Assembly: GCA_024640585.1 (NCBI GenBank)
Contig: JAHEEQ010000041.1
Coordinates: forward strand, 1 to 8,079
Length of the DNA: 8,079 nucleotides
Reading direction: 5' to 3'
From: Micrococcales bacterium
Lineage (GTDB): Bacteria; Actinomycetota; Actinomycetes; S36-B12; UBA5976
Shown here: positions 1-6,048 of the stretch, one piece after another
How the letters are laid out: every line of letters starts with the position of its first letter
Position numbering within the stretch: the stretch's first letter is position 1
Notes under the pieces: generated by a model
Told to the model about the DNA's origin: nothing
Database searches by the model: none
Seen by the model: only the letters and a program-made list of their open reading frames with translations
Position numbers and translations under genes: made by a program

Positions 1-687
<687 letters not shown>

Positions 688-693
688 AAGTTA

Positions 694-699
694 AGCCTA
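694..699 (-). promoter_or_regulatory. Possible -10 box (TAGGCT) for a leaderless transcript of the DedA-like gene
   Basis: On the minus strand TAGGCT matches the actinobacterial TANNNT -10 pattern and is followed by TAACTT and then the GTG start codon. A 6-nt gap puts transcription initiation at or next to the start codon. I see no convincing -35 element. The same arrangement occurs before the gene at 6049. Confidence 0.35.
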
Positions 700-783
700 G
701 ATGTTTGTATCCATTATTCTTTATAAGAGGTAGAATGCGTTCAGGATGCGCGCAAGGTCCATCCATTAAATGTTGGTGGAAAT

Positions 784-1752
784 ATGCGCAATGCGTCAAA
801 GTTTTATATTTCAATTGCCTTAAGTTTTCTGTTTATTGCTTTGGTCGATGCACCTCCCGCGGTTGCAACAACATACAGCTGCAATAATTTCCAAAATCAA
901 CTTTGTGCCCCCATATCGACCGTGTCATTTAACTCAGGTTCAGGGAAGGCTCTAGCCTCCAATTCCACGACGACATTTATAAGTACAAAAGTTTCAAAGT
1001 TGAATTTCACAATAAATGCAGGGCAAGACAATGCGTCCAAGACCGCAACACTTCAATTCTTTGACATCTCAGCAGGCCTAAAACTTATTGTGAGGTCAAA
1101 TTCCAACAGCTTTTGTGCTGCGGGAAATACAATTCAAAAGGAATGCGCAATCACACTAGGCGCCGATGGAACTAAGACTTTCTACTTAACATTACTTGAC
1201 GCAGAACCTGGGATGCATTTTCAGTTTAAATATGTAGGACCAGAAGCCTGGACCTCATCAACCAAATCGGTTACTTTCTCATCAGACGGAAAAATTCCAT
1301 TAACACCTGAAGCATGTGTTGCTAATGGGGCTCAGATTTGTGGACCGGTTTCAAATCTCACTTTAAAAGCAAAAAACAAAGTTTTGAAAGTTTCGAAACT
1401 AGGCAAAAGTGGAAACTTTAAATCGAGTTTAGATTCCAAAATAGATTTATTGAAATTCACTTACAAGTCAAATTCTGCATACGCATTCAAATACATATAC
1501 GTCGATTTTTTCAATCTAACAGGTGGCCTGAGCTTGATTGTTGACACCAGCACAAATTCTCTGGGGTCTGGATGTGATCGAAGTGTGGCAAATAGTCGCG
1601 GTTGCTATATGCAATTAAATTCCAAAGGTTCAGCAACATTTATTGTCACCTTGAGCGCAAATGCAACTGGCCAGACTTTTAGCTATAAGTTAAATGGCGC
1701 TGGGTACACATCGAAATATGTTGTTGTCACGCTTGCAGGCAAATCAAAATAG
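784..1752 (+). CDS. Exported protein with two tandem four-cysteine domains, function unknown
   Basis: A 322-residue protein I cannot assign to a named family. Residues 1-28 form a signal peptide (basic start, hydrophobic core IALSFLFIAL, cleavage site AVA/TT). The mature part is two copies of one domain: about 33-165 and 178-317. They align through C33/C178, C41/C186 (both pairs 8 apart), the strand FFDISAGLKLIV (92-103) against FFNLTGGLSLIV (242-253), C111/C264 and C121/C274 (both pairs 10 apart), and the closing strand GTKTFYLTL against GSATFIVTL. Alternating hydrophobic/polar residues and many Ser/Thr/Asn suggest beta-sandwich domains with two disulfides each, as in exported adhesin-like or carbohydrate-binding modules. 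There is no C-terminal anchor or sorting signal. The start is ATG at 784 with GGTGG 4 nt upstream. It reads divergently from the DedA-like gene and ends 4 bp from the convergent serine-dehydratase remnant, with no terminator visible between them. Confidence 0.8.
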   Translation: MRNASKFYISIALSFLFIALVDAPPAVATTYSCNNFQNQLCAPISTVSFNSGSGKALASNSTTTFISTKVSKLNFTINAGQDNASKTATLQFFDISAGLKLIVRSNSNSFCAAGNTIQKECAITLGADGTKTFYLTLLDAEPGMHFQFKYVGPEAWTSSTKSVTFSSDGKIPLTPEACVANGAQICGPVSNLTLKAKNKVLKVSKLGKSGNFKSSLDSKIDLLKFTYKSNSAYAFKYIYVDFFNLTGGLSLIVDTSTNSLGSGCDRSVANSRGCYMQLNSKGSATFIVTLSANATGQTFSYKLNGAGYTSKYVVVTLAGKSK

Positions 1753-1756
1753 TCGA

Positions 1757-2029
1757 TTAGCACTCAATCACATTCACTGCCAAGCCACCTCGTGAGGTTT
1801 CTTTATATTTAATTTTCATGTCTGCGCCAGTCTCGCGCATTGTTTTGATGACATTGTCGAGGGAAACTACATGGCTGCCATCTCCTCGAATTGCCATTCG
1901 CGACGCATTTATTTCCTTCACAGCAGCAATTGCATTTCTTTCAATGCATGGGATCTGAACTAATCCACCAACTGGATAGCAAGTTAGTCCGAGATTATGT
2001 TCCATTGCGATTTCTGCCGCGTTTTCAAG
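1757..2029 (-). pseudogene. sdaA: C-terminal remnant of L-serine dehydratase
   Basis: Minus-strand reading gives [17 protein letters not shown] and then [46 protein letters not shown] and a stop: the last ~90 residues of the iron-sulfur L-serine ammonia-lyase, which converts L-serine to pyruvate and ammonia. A complete single-chain enzyme is about 450-460 residues, so roughly 80% is missing, including the N-terminal regulatory part and the rest of the catalytic domain. Two [4Fe-4S]-ligand-type cysteines (in LTC and IPC) remain, but the usual Asp of LTCDPVGG is Tyr. Homology stops exactly at the tRNA 3' end. The longest ATG-initiated piece (82 codons from 2005) lacks a ribosome binding site. 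The frame is otherwise open and well conserved, so the truncation looks fairly recent. A functional peptide is unlikely. A complete sdaA elsewhere in the genome would be expected if the enzyme is retained. Confidence 0.85.
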
Positions 2030-2104
2030 TGGGGCGGGTGGGGCTCGAACCCACGACCTGACAGATTATGAGTCTGCTGCTCTGACCAACTGAGCTACCG
2101 CCCC
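2030..2104 (-). tRNA. tRNA-Met (CAU anticodon), probably elongator; tRNA-Ile2 not excluded
   Basis: The minus strand folds into a full cloverleaf: acceptor stem GGGGCGG/CCGCCCC, D arm GCTC-AGTTGGTCA-GAGC, anticodon stem GCAGA/TCTGT (one G-U pair) around loop CTCATAA with anticodon CAT, variable loop CAGGTC, and T arm GTGGG-TTCGAGC-CCCAC. The discriminator base is A at 2030. No CCA is encoded (the next bases are CTT), so it must be added enzymatically. The G1-C72 pair and the absence of three G-C pairs at the base of the anticodon stem rule out the initiator tRNA. Elongator Met and lysidine-modified Ile(CAU) share this anticodon; overall sequence favours Met. The 3' end directly abuts the serine-dehydratase remnant. 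Confidence 0.93.
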
Positions 2105-2116
2105 GTGAGGGGTCAG

Positions 2117-2147
2117 AGTTTAGTCGACTCCAAAAATTGGAATTCAA
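2117..2147 (-). promoter_or_regulatory. Likely tRNA promoter
   Basis: On the minus strand TAAACT (2122-2117) fits a -10 box and TTGAAT (2147-2142) is a plausible -35 element with a 19-nt spacer (18 if TGAATT is used). Initiation about 7 nt after the -10 box would give a leader of only a few bases before the mature tRNA at 2104. The -35 overlaps the T-run of the terminator of the upstream gene, an economical arrangement. Confidence 0.4.
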
Positions 2148-2186
2148 AAAGCAATCCTGCGCACATTCAAGCTGAATGTGCGCAGG
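2146..2186 (-). terminator. Rho-independent terminator of the exported protein gene at 2197-3573
   Basis: CCTGCGCACATTC (2156-2168) pairs perfectly with GAATGTGCGCAGG (2174-2186) around a 5-nt loop: a 13-bp stem. In the minus-strand RNA it is followed by AUUGC and a run of five U (2150-2146). It begins 11 nt after the stop codon of the minus-strand gene. There is no T-run on the plus side, so it works for the minus strand. Confidence 0.88.
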
Positions 2187-2196
2187 CGCTAGTTAA

Positions 2197-3573
2197 TTAA
2201 TTGATGAATTTGGCGTCCACTCCAAGCAGATCCTCGTACTCCCAAACCGTCGTTTGCAGCGTTGCTGCGGTACAAACTAATTGGTTGGCAGACGAATCGC
2301 ATGCTGTACTCCACTCAAATAAGGAACGATCTTGGAAACCCGACCAAATCTTTTTTGGTGTTGTCCATTCACCTTTTTTAAGTTTTGTCACGGATCCAAA
2401 GTTTTTTGAATCTACAGTAGAAAAAGTAACTACGGTCGGTATCCCATTTATGGTTTTTGCTTCGATCACCGTATGTCGCCCATTCTTAATAATTTTTGTT
2501 CCCTTATTAGCATGCCCAACTTCTGCATACTTGACAGCCAGATTTGGAAATTCATTGATTGGATCCGATAAATATTGATTGTAGACCATGTAAAAATCTT
2601 CCCCAATTGGGAATATCTTCGCGCTTGATGAGCCAAATCCAGCGCTTAAGGTTCCAGAATCTTTTTGAACGAATTGTTTATCAAAACCAGCACTCACAAA
2701 AATCTTAATCGCTTGGTGAGTTGTCTCGCCAACAAATATCCCCTTTTTAAAAGAGACGGCGGCTTTGCCTTTCTTCGTGAAAGAGAATTGCGGCTCTACC
2801 ATTGAATAACCCGAAGTTTCGGCTGGTCCGAACCTGTCTAGAGCTTGAAAGTTTTTCCACGAGCTGGCGGCAGACTTTCGCTGGACTGCAAAATAACCCC
2901 AGGTGTCTATCCATGCACCAGACTCGGTAGTCAGATTTGCATCAACAAAAACTATTTGCTGACCACCTTCAGAAATACCAAGTGTGATATTTGTACTGTG
3001 TCGGCAAGTATCTGACTCTTCACCACAATCATCAAAAACAGTAGACGGCATGACGTTATTAGTGATCAGTTTTCTGTCCCAGGAATTCAACTTTACATTC
3101 GAACTCCAGCTATAGGCGGCGCGGCTGGAATCTTGTGTTGGAATTGACACAATAGTGACTATATTTTCTGCACTCTCAATATCAAAGTTCCAGCCAAACT
3201 CCATGCCACTTGTCTTTGGAATCATTACTGGCTCCGAAAAATTATTGCCATCTTTGGTTGTGACGAAATTCAACTTGCCATCGATATCAGAATATGCAAT
3301 GAAAACTTTTCCATTATCTAAAACTTCAGCTATTGCTGTTGTACCAGCATTTTCAAAATGCATTGGGACCGTCCAGCCGCTATCTTTATTATCAAAATTA
3401 AACGAGATGTAGTAGTCCATATTTTGCCAAATAGCGACAGATGTTGATCCGTTTGTACTTACCTGAGCACCCCAAATTTCCGCCATTCCACCACTAATTT
3501 CTATGGCTTTAGCGCCCGAAATTGCACCTATGCTCAAGGCAAAAGATATGCATATTGCAAGAATTCTTTTCAT
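2197..3573 (-). CDS. Exported protein, possibly beta-propeller (Asp-box/sialidase-like), function unknown
   Basis: 458 residues from ATG at 3573, chosen because GGAGGAG lies about 5 nt upstream and the next residues are a classic signal peptide (MKRILAICISFALSIGAISG, cleavage AKA/IE at 23). A longer reading to 3618 would put 15 polar residues ahead of the signal peptide and is rejected. The mature protein is rich in short beta-strands and aromatic residues. Pieces such as NKDSGWTVP (62-70), TKDGNNFSEPVMIP (106-119) and KGEWTTPKKIW (400-410) look like Asp-box or BNR-type blade loops (x-D-x-G-x-x-W-x-x-P). Two close cysteine pairs, C183/C190 and C425/C434, probably form disulfides. I see no catalytic residues of a true sialidase and no membrane anchor. 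It is a single-gene unit with its own terminator. The propeller assignment is inference from weak repeats; the export signal is clear. Confidence 0.75.
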   Translation of the reverse strand: MKRILAICISFALSIGAISGAKAIEISGGMAEIWGAQVSTNGSTSVAIWQNMDYYISFNFDNKDSGWTVPMHFENAGTTAIAEVLDNGKVFIAYSDIDGKLNFVTTKDGNNFSEPVMIPKTSGMEFGWNFDIESAENIVTIVSIPTQDSSRAAYSWSSNVKLNSWDRKLITNNVMPSTVFDDCGEESDTCRHSTNITLGISEGGQQIVFVDANLTTESGAWIDTWGYFAVQRKSAASSWKNFQALDRFGPAETSGYSMVEPQFSFTKKGKAAVSFKKGIFVGETTHQAIKIFVSAGFDKQFVQKDSGTLSAGFGSSSAKIFPIGEDFYMVYNQYLSDPINEFPNLAVKYAEVGHANKGTKIIKNGRHTVIEAKTINGIPTVVTFSTVDSKNFGSVTKLKKGEWTTPKKIWSGFQDRSLFEWSTACDSSANQLVCTAATLQTTVWEYEDLLGVDAKFIN

Positions 3574-3587
3574 TGTTTCTCCTCCAT
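3574..3587 (-). promoter_or_regulatory. Strong Shine-Dalgarno site that fixes the start at 3573
   Basis: The minus strand reads ATGGAGGAGAAACA directly before ATG at 3573. The GGAGGAG core is the strongest ribosome binding site in the window. It shows that the true start is the methionine of the signal peptide, 15 codons downstream of the longest possible start. Confidence 0.85.
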
Positions 3588-3623
3588 GGTCCAACGTACT
3601 AGAAGAATCTTGCAACAAGTAAA

Positions 3624-3653
3624 GATGGCGCTTAGGTTGCCCTGAGCGCCACC
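3624..3653 (-). terminator. Terminator hairpin of the uracil permease gene
   Basis: In minus-strand RNA GGUGGCGCU (3653-3645) pairs with AGCGCCAUC (3632-3624). After one mismatch an inner AGG/CCU closes a GCAA tetraloop. UUUACUUG follows, a weak U tract. It starts 14 bp after the permease stop codon and separates the permease from the downstream exported-protein gene. The stem core TGGCGCT/AGCGCCA is the same as in the terminator after the carbonic anhydrase gene. Confidence 0.65.
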
Positions 3654-3667
3654 TTTATTGCTTGGAT

Positions 3668-4933
3668 TTAGCGAGTGCCGCGGGTTTTCGATACAGCACG
3701 CATGATTTGGTAGCCGACTACAGCAATCAGAGTGCCGTTGACGATACCTGTGAAAGTGAAATCGCCGGCAGTGAATGACATGTCAGAAATACCAACAACA
3801 AGTGTTACACCAGCAATCATCAGATTTGTTGTATCGCTGAAATCAACTTTGTTTTGGATCCAGATTTTCGCGCCAAGCACACCAATCATGCCGAACAAAA
3901 CTGTGCCAGCTCCGCCAAGTACACCAGTCGGAACAGATGAAAGCACTGCACCAAGTTTTGGAGACATTGACAAAACAATTGCGCCAAAACCAGCTACTGC
4001 GTATGCAGCAGTTGAGTAAATGCGAGTTGCTGCCATAACGCCAATGTTTTCTGCGTAAGTGGTTGTGCCAGAACCGCCACCAACACCTGCAAGTGTTGTT
4101 GCAAGACCGTCCGCCATAAGAGCTTTACCAATCATTGGATCTAGATCATCACCAGTCATGTTTGCAACAGCTTTAACGTGACCTACGTTTTCAGCAATCA
4201 AAACCAAAACAACCGGCAAGAACAAAATGATTGCGTTTGATGAGAATTGTGGAGTTGTGAATGTAGGGGTTCCAAACCATGCTGCATTTGAGATACCTGC
4301 AGATGCATCCGATGAAATCAAACCGGTAGCGGCTGCAAATACGTAGCCGACAACCAAGCCAAGCACGATTGAAAGGCGTGCGATGAAACCGCGGAAGATC
4401 ACAGCAATAATCAAAATCGAGACCAGAGTGATTGTTGCAAGTTTTGGATCTGCAGCGAATTCACCTTTTGCAACACCTGCAAGATTCAAACCAATAATTG
4501 TCACGATTGAACCTGTTACGACTGGAGGCATGATCGCTTCAATCCACTTGATACCAGCTTGTTGAACAATCAATCCAACAAGAGCCAGCAAAACACCTGT
4601 TGCAACGATGCCACCAAGTGCTAGTGCGATATCTGTTCCACCAGCTTTTGCAGCGGCAATCGGTCCGAGGAAAGCAAAGGACGAACCAAGGTATGACGGG
4701 ATGCGATTGTTTGTAACAACAACAAACAGCAAGGTGCCGATACCTGAGAACAAGAGTGTGGTGCTTGGCGAGAAGCCGGTGATGATTGGCACCAAGAAAG
4801 TAGCGCCGAACATCGCAGCAATGTGCTGCAAACCGATACCAATAGTGCGTGGCCACGAGAGGCGCTCGCCTGGAGAAACAACTTCACCTGGGGAAACAGT
4901 CTTGCCGTCACCGTGCAGTGTCCATGAAAACAT
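3668..4933 (-). CDS. uraA: Uracil permease, NCS2 (nucleobase-cation symporter-2) family, UraA/RutG type
   Basis: 421 residues, normal NCS2 length, with about 14 hydrophobic segments. It imports uracil, probably with protons, across the cytoplasmic membrane for pyrimidine salvage. Family signatures are LQHIAAMFGATFLVPIITG (35-53), IPSYLGSSFAFLGPI (78-92), AENVGHVKAVANMTGDDLD (247-265) and GGGSGTTTYAENIGVMAATR (285-304). E248 and E295 occupy the places of the two glutamates that hold uracil in E. coli UraA (E241, E290), and the TTYAENIG motif marks the uracil/pyrimidine branch rather than the xanthine/urate branch. ATG at 4933 has AAGGA about 6 nt upstream. The cytoplasmic N terminus contains a small tandem SPGE repeat (residues 14-17 and 20-23). 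It is divergent from the carbonic anhydrase gene and monocistronic by its terminator. RutG-type relatives also transport uracil and thymine, so the exact range is uncertain. Confidence 0.93.
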   Translation of the reverse strand: MFSWTLHGDGKTVSPGEVVSPGERLSWPRTIGIGLQHIAAMFGATFLVPIITGFSPSTTLLFSGIGTLLFVVVTNNRIPSYLGSSFAFLGPIAAAKAGGTDIALALGGIVATGVLLALVGLIVQQAGIKWIEAIMPPVVTGSIVTIIGLNLAGVAKGEFAADPKLATITLVSILIIAVIFRGFIARLSIVLGLVVGYVFAAATGLISSDASAGISNAAWFGTPTFTTPQFSSNAIILFLPVVLVLIAENVGHVKAVANMTGDDLDPMIGKALMADGLATTLAGVGGGSGTTTYAENIGVMAATRIYSTAAYAVAGFGAIVLSMSPKLGAVLSSVPTGVLGGAGTVLFGMIGVLGAKIWIQNKVDFSDTTNLMIAGVTLVVGISDMSFTAGDFTFTGIVNGTLIAVVGYQIMRAVSKTRGTR

Positions 4934-5033
4934 TCAGATTCCTTAAATCTTGAACTTATCCCGACCTGAGATACGGTGTGAGACTAAGCACTCCGACTTG
5001 CAATTTTGTGAAGATTTGGTCGTGTCGCACCGT

Positions 5034-5064
5034 CGATTACCGCATGTAATCGGACAATTACGGT
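5034..5064. promoter_or_regulatory. Candidate operator: three ATTAC elements, two forming a 19-bp dyad
   Basis: CGATTAC (5034-5040) and GTAATCG (5046-5052) are perfect inverted 7-mers around CGCAT. A third copy, ATTAC (5057-5061), repeats the first in direct orientation 21 bp on, about two helical turns. It lies in the spacer between the divergent permease and carbonic anhydrase genes, about 100 bp from each start. The geometry suits a dimeric regulator, but no family can be named from sequence alone. Confidence 0.4.
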
Positions 5065-5079
5065 CAGTTTTCGAGCATT

Positions 5080-5096
5080 TTGCCCAAATTAAGGGC
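5080..5096. repeat. Inverted repeat related to the carbonic anhydrase palindrome
   Basis: GCCC (5082-5085) and GGGC (5093-5096) form a short inverted repeat. Its left part TTGCCCAAAT (5080-5089) matches the right half of the large palindrome downstream (TTGCCCGAAAT, 5137-5147) with a one-base difference in length. This could be a second, weaker copy of the same binding site, 58 bp upstream. It is short enough to be chance. Confidence 0.3.
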
Positions 5097-5112
5097 TCCC
5101 CTAAACCCTAAG

Positions 5113-5118
5113 TACACT
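5113..5118 (+). promoter_or_regulatory. Possible -10 box (TACACT) of the carbonic anhydrase gene
   Basis: TACACT fits the TANNNT pattern. Initiation about 7 nt on would place the whole 22-bp palindrome (5126-5147) and the ribosome binding site inside a leader of roughly 37 nt. No convincing -35 element is visible at the normal distance, so an activator may be required or the call may be wrong. Confidence 0.35.
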
Positions 5119-5125
5119 TATCCCG

Positions 5126-5147
5126 ATTTCGGGCAATTGCCCGAAAT
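5126..5147. promoter_or_regulatory. Perfect 22-bp palindrome just upstream of the carbonic anhydrase ribosome binding site
   Basis: The left half ATTTCGGGCAA (5126-5136) is followed directly by its exact reverse complement TTGCCCGAAAT (5137-5147). A third CCCGA at 5122-5126 pairs with TCGGG (5129-5133) around TT, so alternative foldings exist. The palindrome ends 4 nt before GAGGAG (5152-5157). It can act as a DNA operator, or as a 9-bp RNA hairpin with an AAUU loop in the leader. It has no T-run after it, so it is not an ordinary terminator. Confidence 0.6.
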
Positions 5148-5151
5148 ACTC

Positions 5152-5157
5152 GAGGAG
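5152..5157 (+). promoter_or_regulatory. Ribosome binding site of the carbonic anhydrase gene
   Basis: GAGGAG lies 4 nt before ATG at 5162 (AAAA spacer), a strong Shine-Dalgarno match that confirms the start. It begins 4 nt after the palindrome, so anything bound to that element, or the hairpin itself, could affect ribosome access. Confidence 0.8.
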
Positions 5158-5161
5158 AAAA

Positions 5162-5938
5162 ATGAAAGCAACTTTTAAGCGCGTGACTCTTGCGGTTGCA
5201 GCTTTGGTTTTCGGTTTGATTGCCGCAAACCCTGCACACGTGTCAGCTACTGCAAGCTGGTCTTACAGCGGTGAAACTGGTCCAGCCCACTGGGGTGAAC
5301 TTGATGAAACTTACGTAACTTGTGCAGACGGATCTGCACAGTCACCTATCGACGTCAAGGGTGCAGTAAATAGAAAACTGAAGAACATTGCATTCGATTA
5401 CATTTCTGGCGAAGCCGGTGTATTCAACAACGGTCACACTGTTGAAGCCGAACCTTTGAATGAAGCTGCAGAAAGCTCAATCACAATTGCAGGAACCGAG
5501 TACCCATTCCTTCAATTCCACTTCCACGCACCATCAGAGCATAAAGTGAACGGAAAGCGCTACCCGCTTGAAATTCACTTCGTGCACAAGACTGCAGATA
5601 ACGAAATTGCTGTTGTTGGTATCTTGGTTAAAGCTGGAAAAGAAAATGCAGCGTGGGATGAATTCGTAAATGCAATTCCATTCGCTACATCAGATCCAGA
5701 AGAAACACTAATTGAACTTGATTGGGAAAAACTTCTTCCAAAGAACCGTCAAACCTTCCGTTATGACGGTAGCTTGACTACTCCAGGTTGCTCTGAAGGC
5801 GTTAAGTGGAATTTGTTCTCAACTGCAATCACCATGAGCCCTTTGCAGATTGAATCTTTCCGCAATGCTTACGCAGGAAATGCGCGCCCAGTTCAACCAC
5901 TAAACGGTCGCGTAATTAAGTTCGACAAGACCAAGTAA
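5162..5938 (+). CDS. Exported alpha-class carbonic anhydrase
   Basis: 258 residues, typical for bacterial alpha-carbonic anhydrases; it interconverts CO2 and bicarbonate outside the cytoplasmic membrane. A signal peptide covers residues 1-29 (basic start, core LAVAALVFGLIAA, cleavage near VSA/TA). The zinc ligands are H120 and H122 (QFHFHAPSEH) and H139 (LEIHFVH). E126 and T206 (GSLTTPGC) match the E106-T199 gate pair of human CA II, and H92 (NNGHTV) is the proton-shuttle His64 equivalent. C54 and C210 are the conserved disulfide pair of exported bacterial forms. SPID (61-64) and WNLF (216-219) are further family marks. All catalytic residues are present, so the enzyme should be active. The gene is divergent from the permease, has a strong ribosome binding site and ends in a terminator, so it is transcribed alone. 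Its codon choice (many GCA, AAC, TTC, GAA) suggests higher expression than the exported proteins to the left. Confidence 0.95.
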   Translation: MKATFKRVTLAVAALVFGLIAANPAHVSATASWSYSGETGPAHWGELDETYVTCADGSAQSPIDVKGAVNRKLKNIAFDYISGEAGVFNNGHTVEAEPLNEAAESSITIAGTEYPFLQFHFHAPSEHKVNGKRYPLEIHFVHKTADNEIAVVGILVKAGKENAAWDEFVNAIPFATSDPEETLIELDWEKLLPKNRQTFRYDGSLTTPGCSEGVKWNLFSTAITMSPLQIESFRNAYAGNARPVQPLNGRVIKFDKTK

Positions 5939-5948
5939 CAAACCATAA

Positions 5949-5988
5949 AAAACTAATGGCGCTGTCGCAAGACAGCGCCATTAGTTTT
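5949..5988 (+). terminator. Rho-independent terminator of the carbonic anhydrase gene
   Basis: AAAACTAATGGCGCTGTC (5949-5966) pairs perfectly over 18 bp with its complement at 5971-5988 around a GCAA tetraloop. The distal arm ends in TTTT followed by CT. It starts 10 nt after the stop codon. The A-rich left arm means it could also stop minus-strand transcription, but no minus-strand gene arrives from the right here. Confidence 0.9.
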
Positions 5989-6036
5989 CTGACACGACTC
6001 TGACTTTTTCTAGACGGTCACCGAAAAGTTAACAAT

Positions 6037-6042
6037 TAATTT
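6037..6042 (+). promoter_or_regulatory. Possible -10 box (TAATTT) for a leaderless transcript of the DUF347 gene
   Basis: TAATTT is followed by ATTGGT and then ATG at 6049, the same 6-nt gap seen before the DedA-like gene. No Shine-Dalgarno sequence is present, which fits initiation on a leaderless mRNA. No clear -35 element is visible. Confidence 0.35.
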
Positions 6043-6048
6043 ATTGGT

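Noticed and set aside
1757..2005. An independent 82-residue gene
   Set aside because: Homology to serine dehydratase continues upstream of the ATG to the tRNA end, and no ribosome binding site precedes the ATG; it is a remnant.
3574..3618. A 15-codon N-terminal extension of the exported protein gene
   Set aside because: It would place polar residues ahead of the signal peptide, and it covers the GGAGGAG ribosome binding site of the correct start.
4539..4946. Several open frames antisense to, or in other frames of, the uracil permease gene
   Set aside because: The permease reading has complete family motifs throughout; the others are low-complexity shadows with no start signals or recognisable domains.
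4934..5033. A riboswitch or attenuator in the uracil permease leader
   Set aside because: I could not find a PyrR-type fold, a guanine-type aptamer or a terminator/antiterminator pair in the minus-strand leader.
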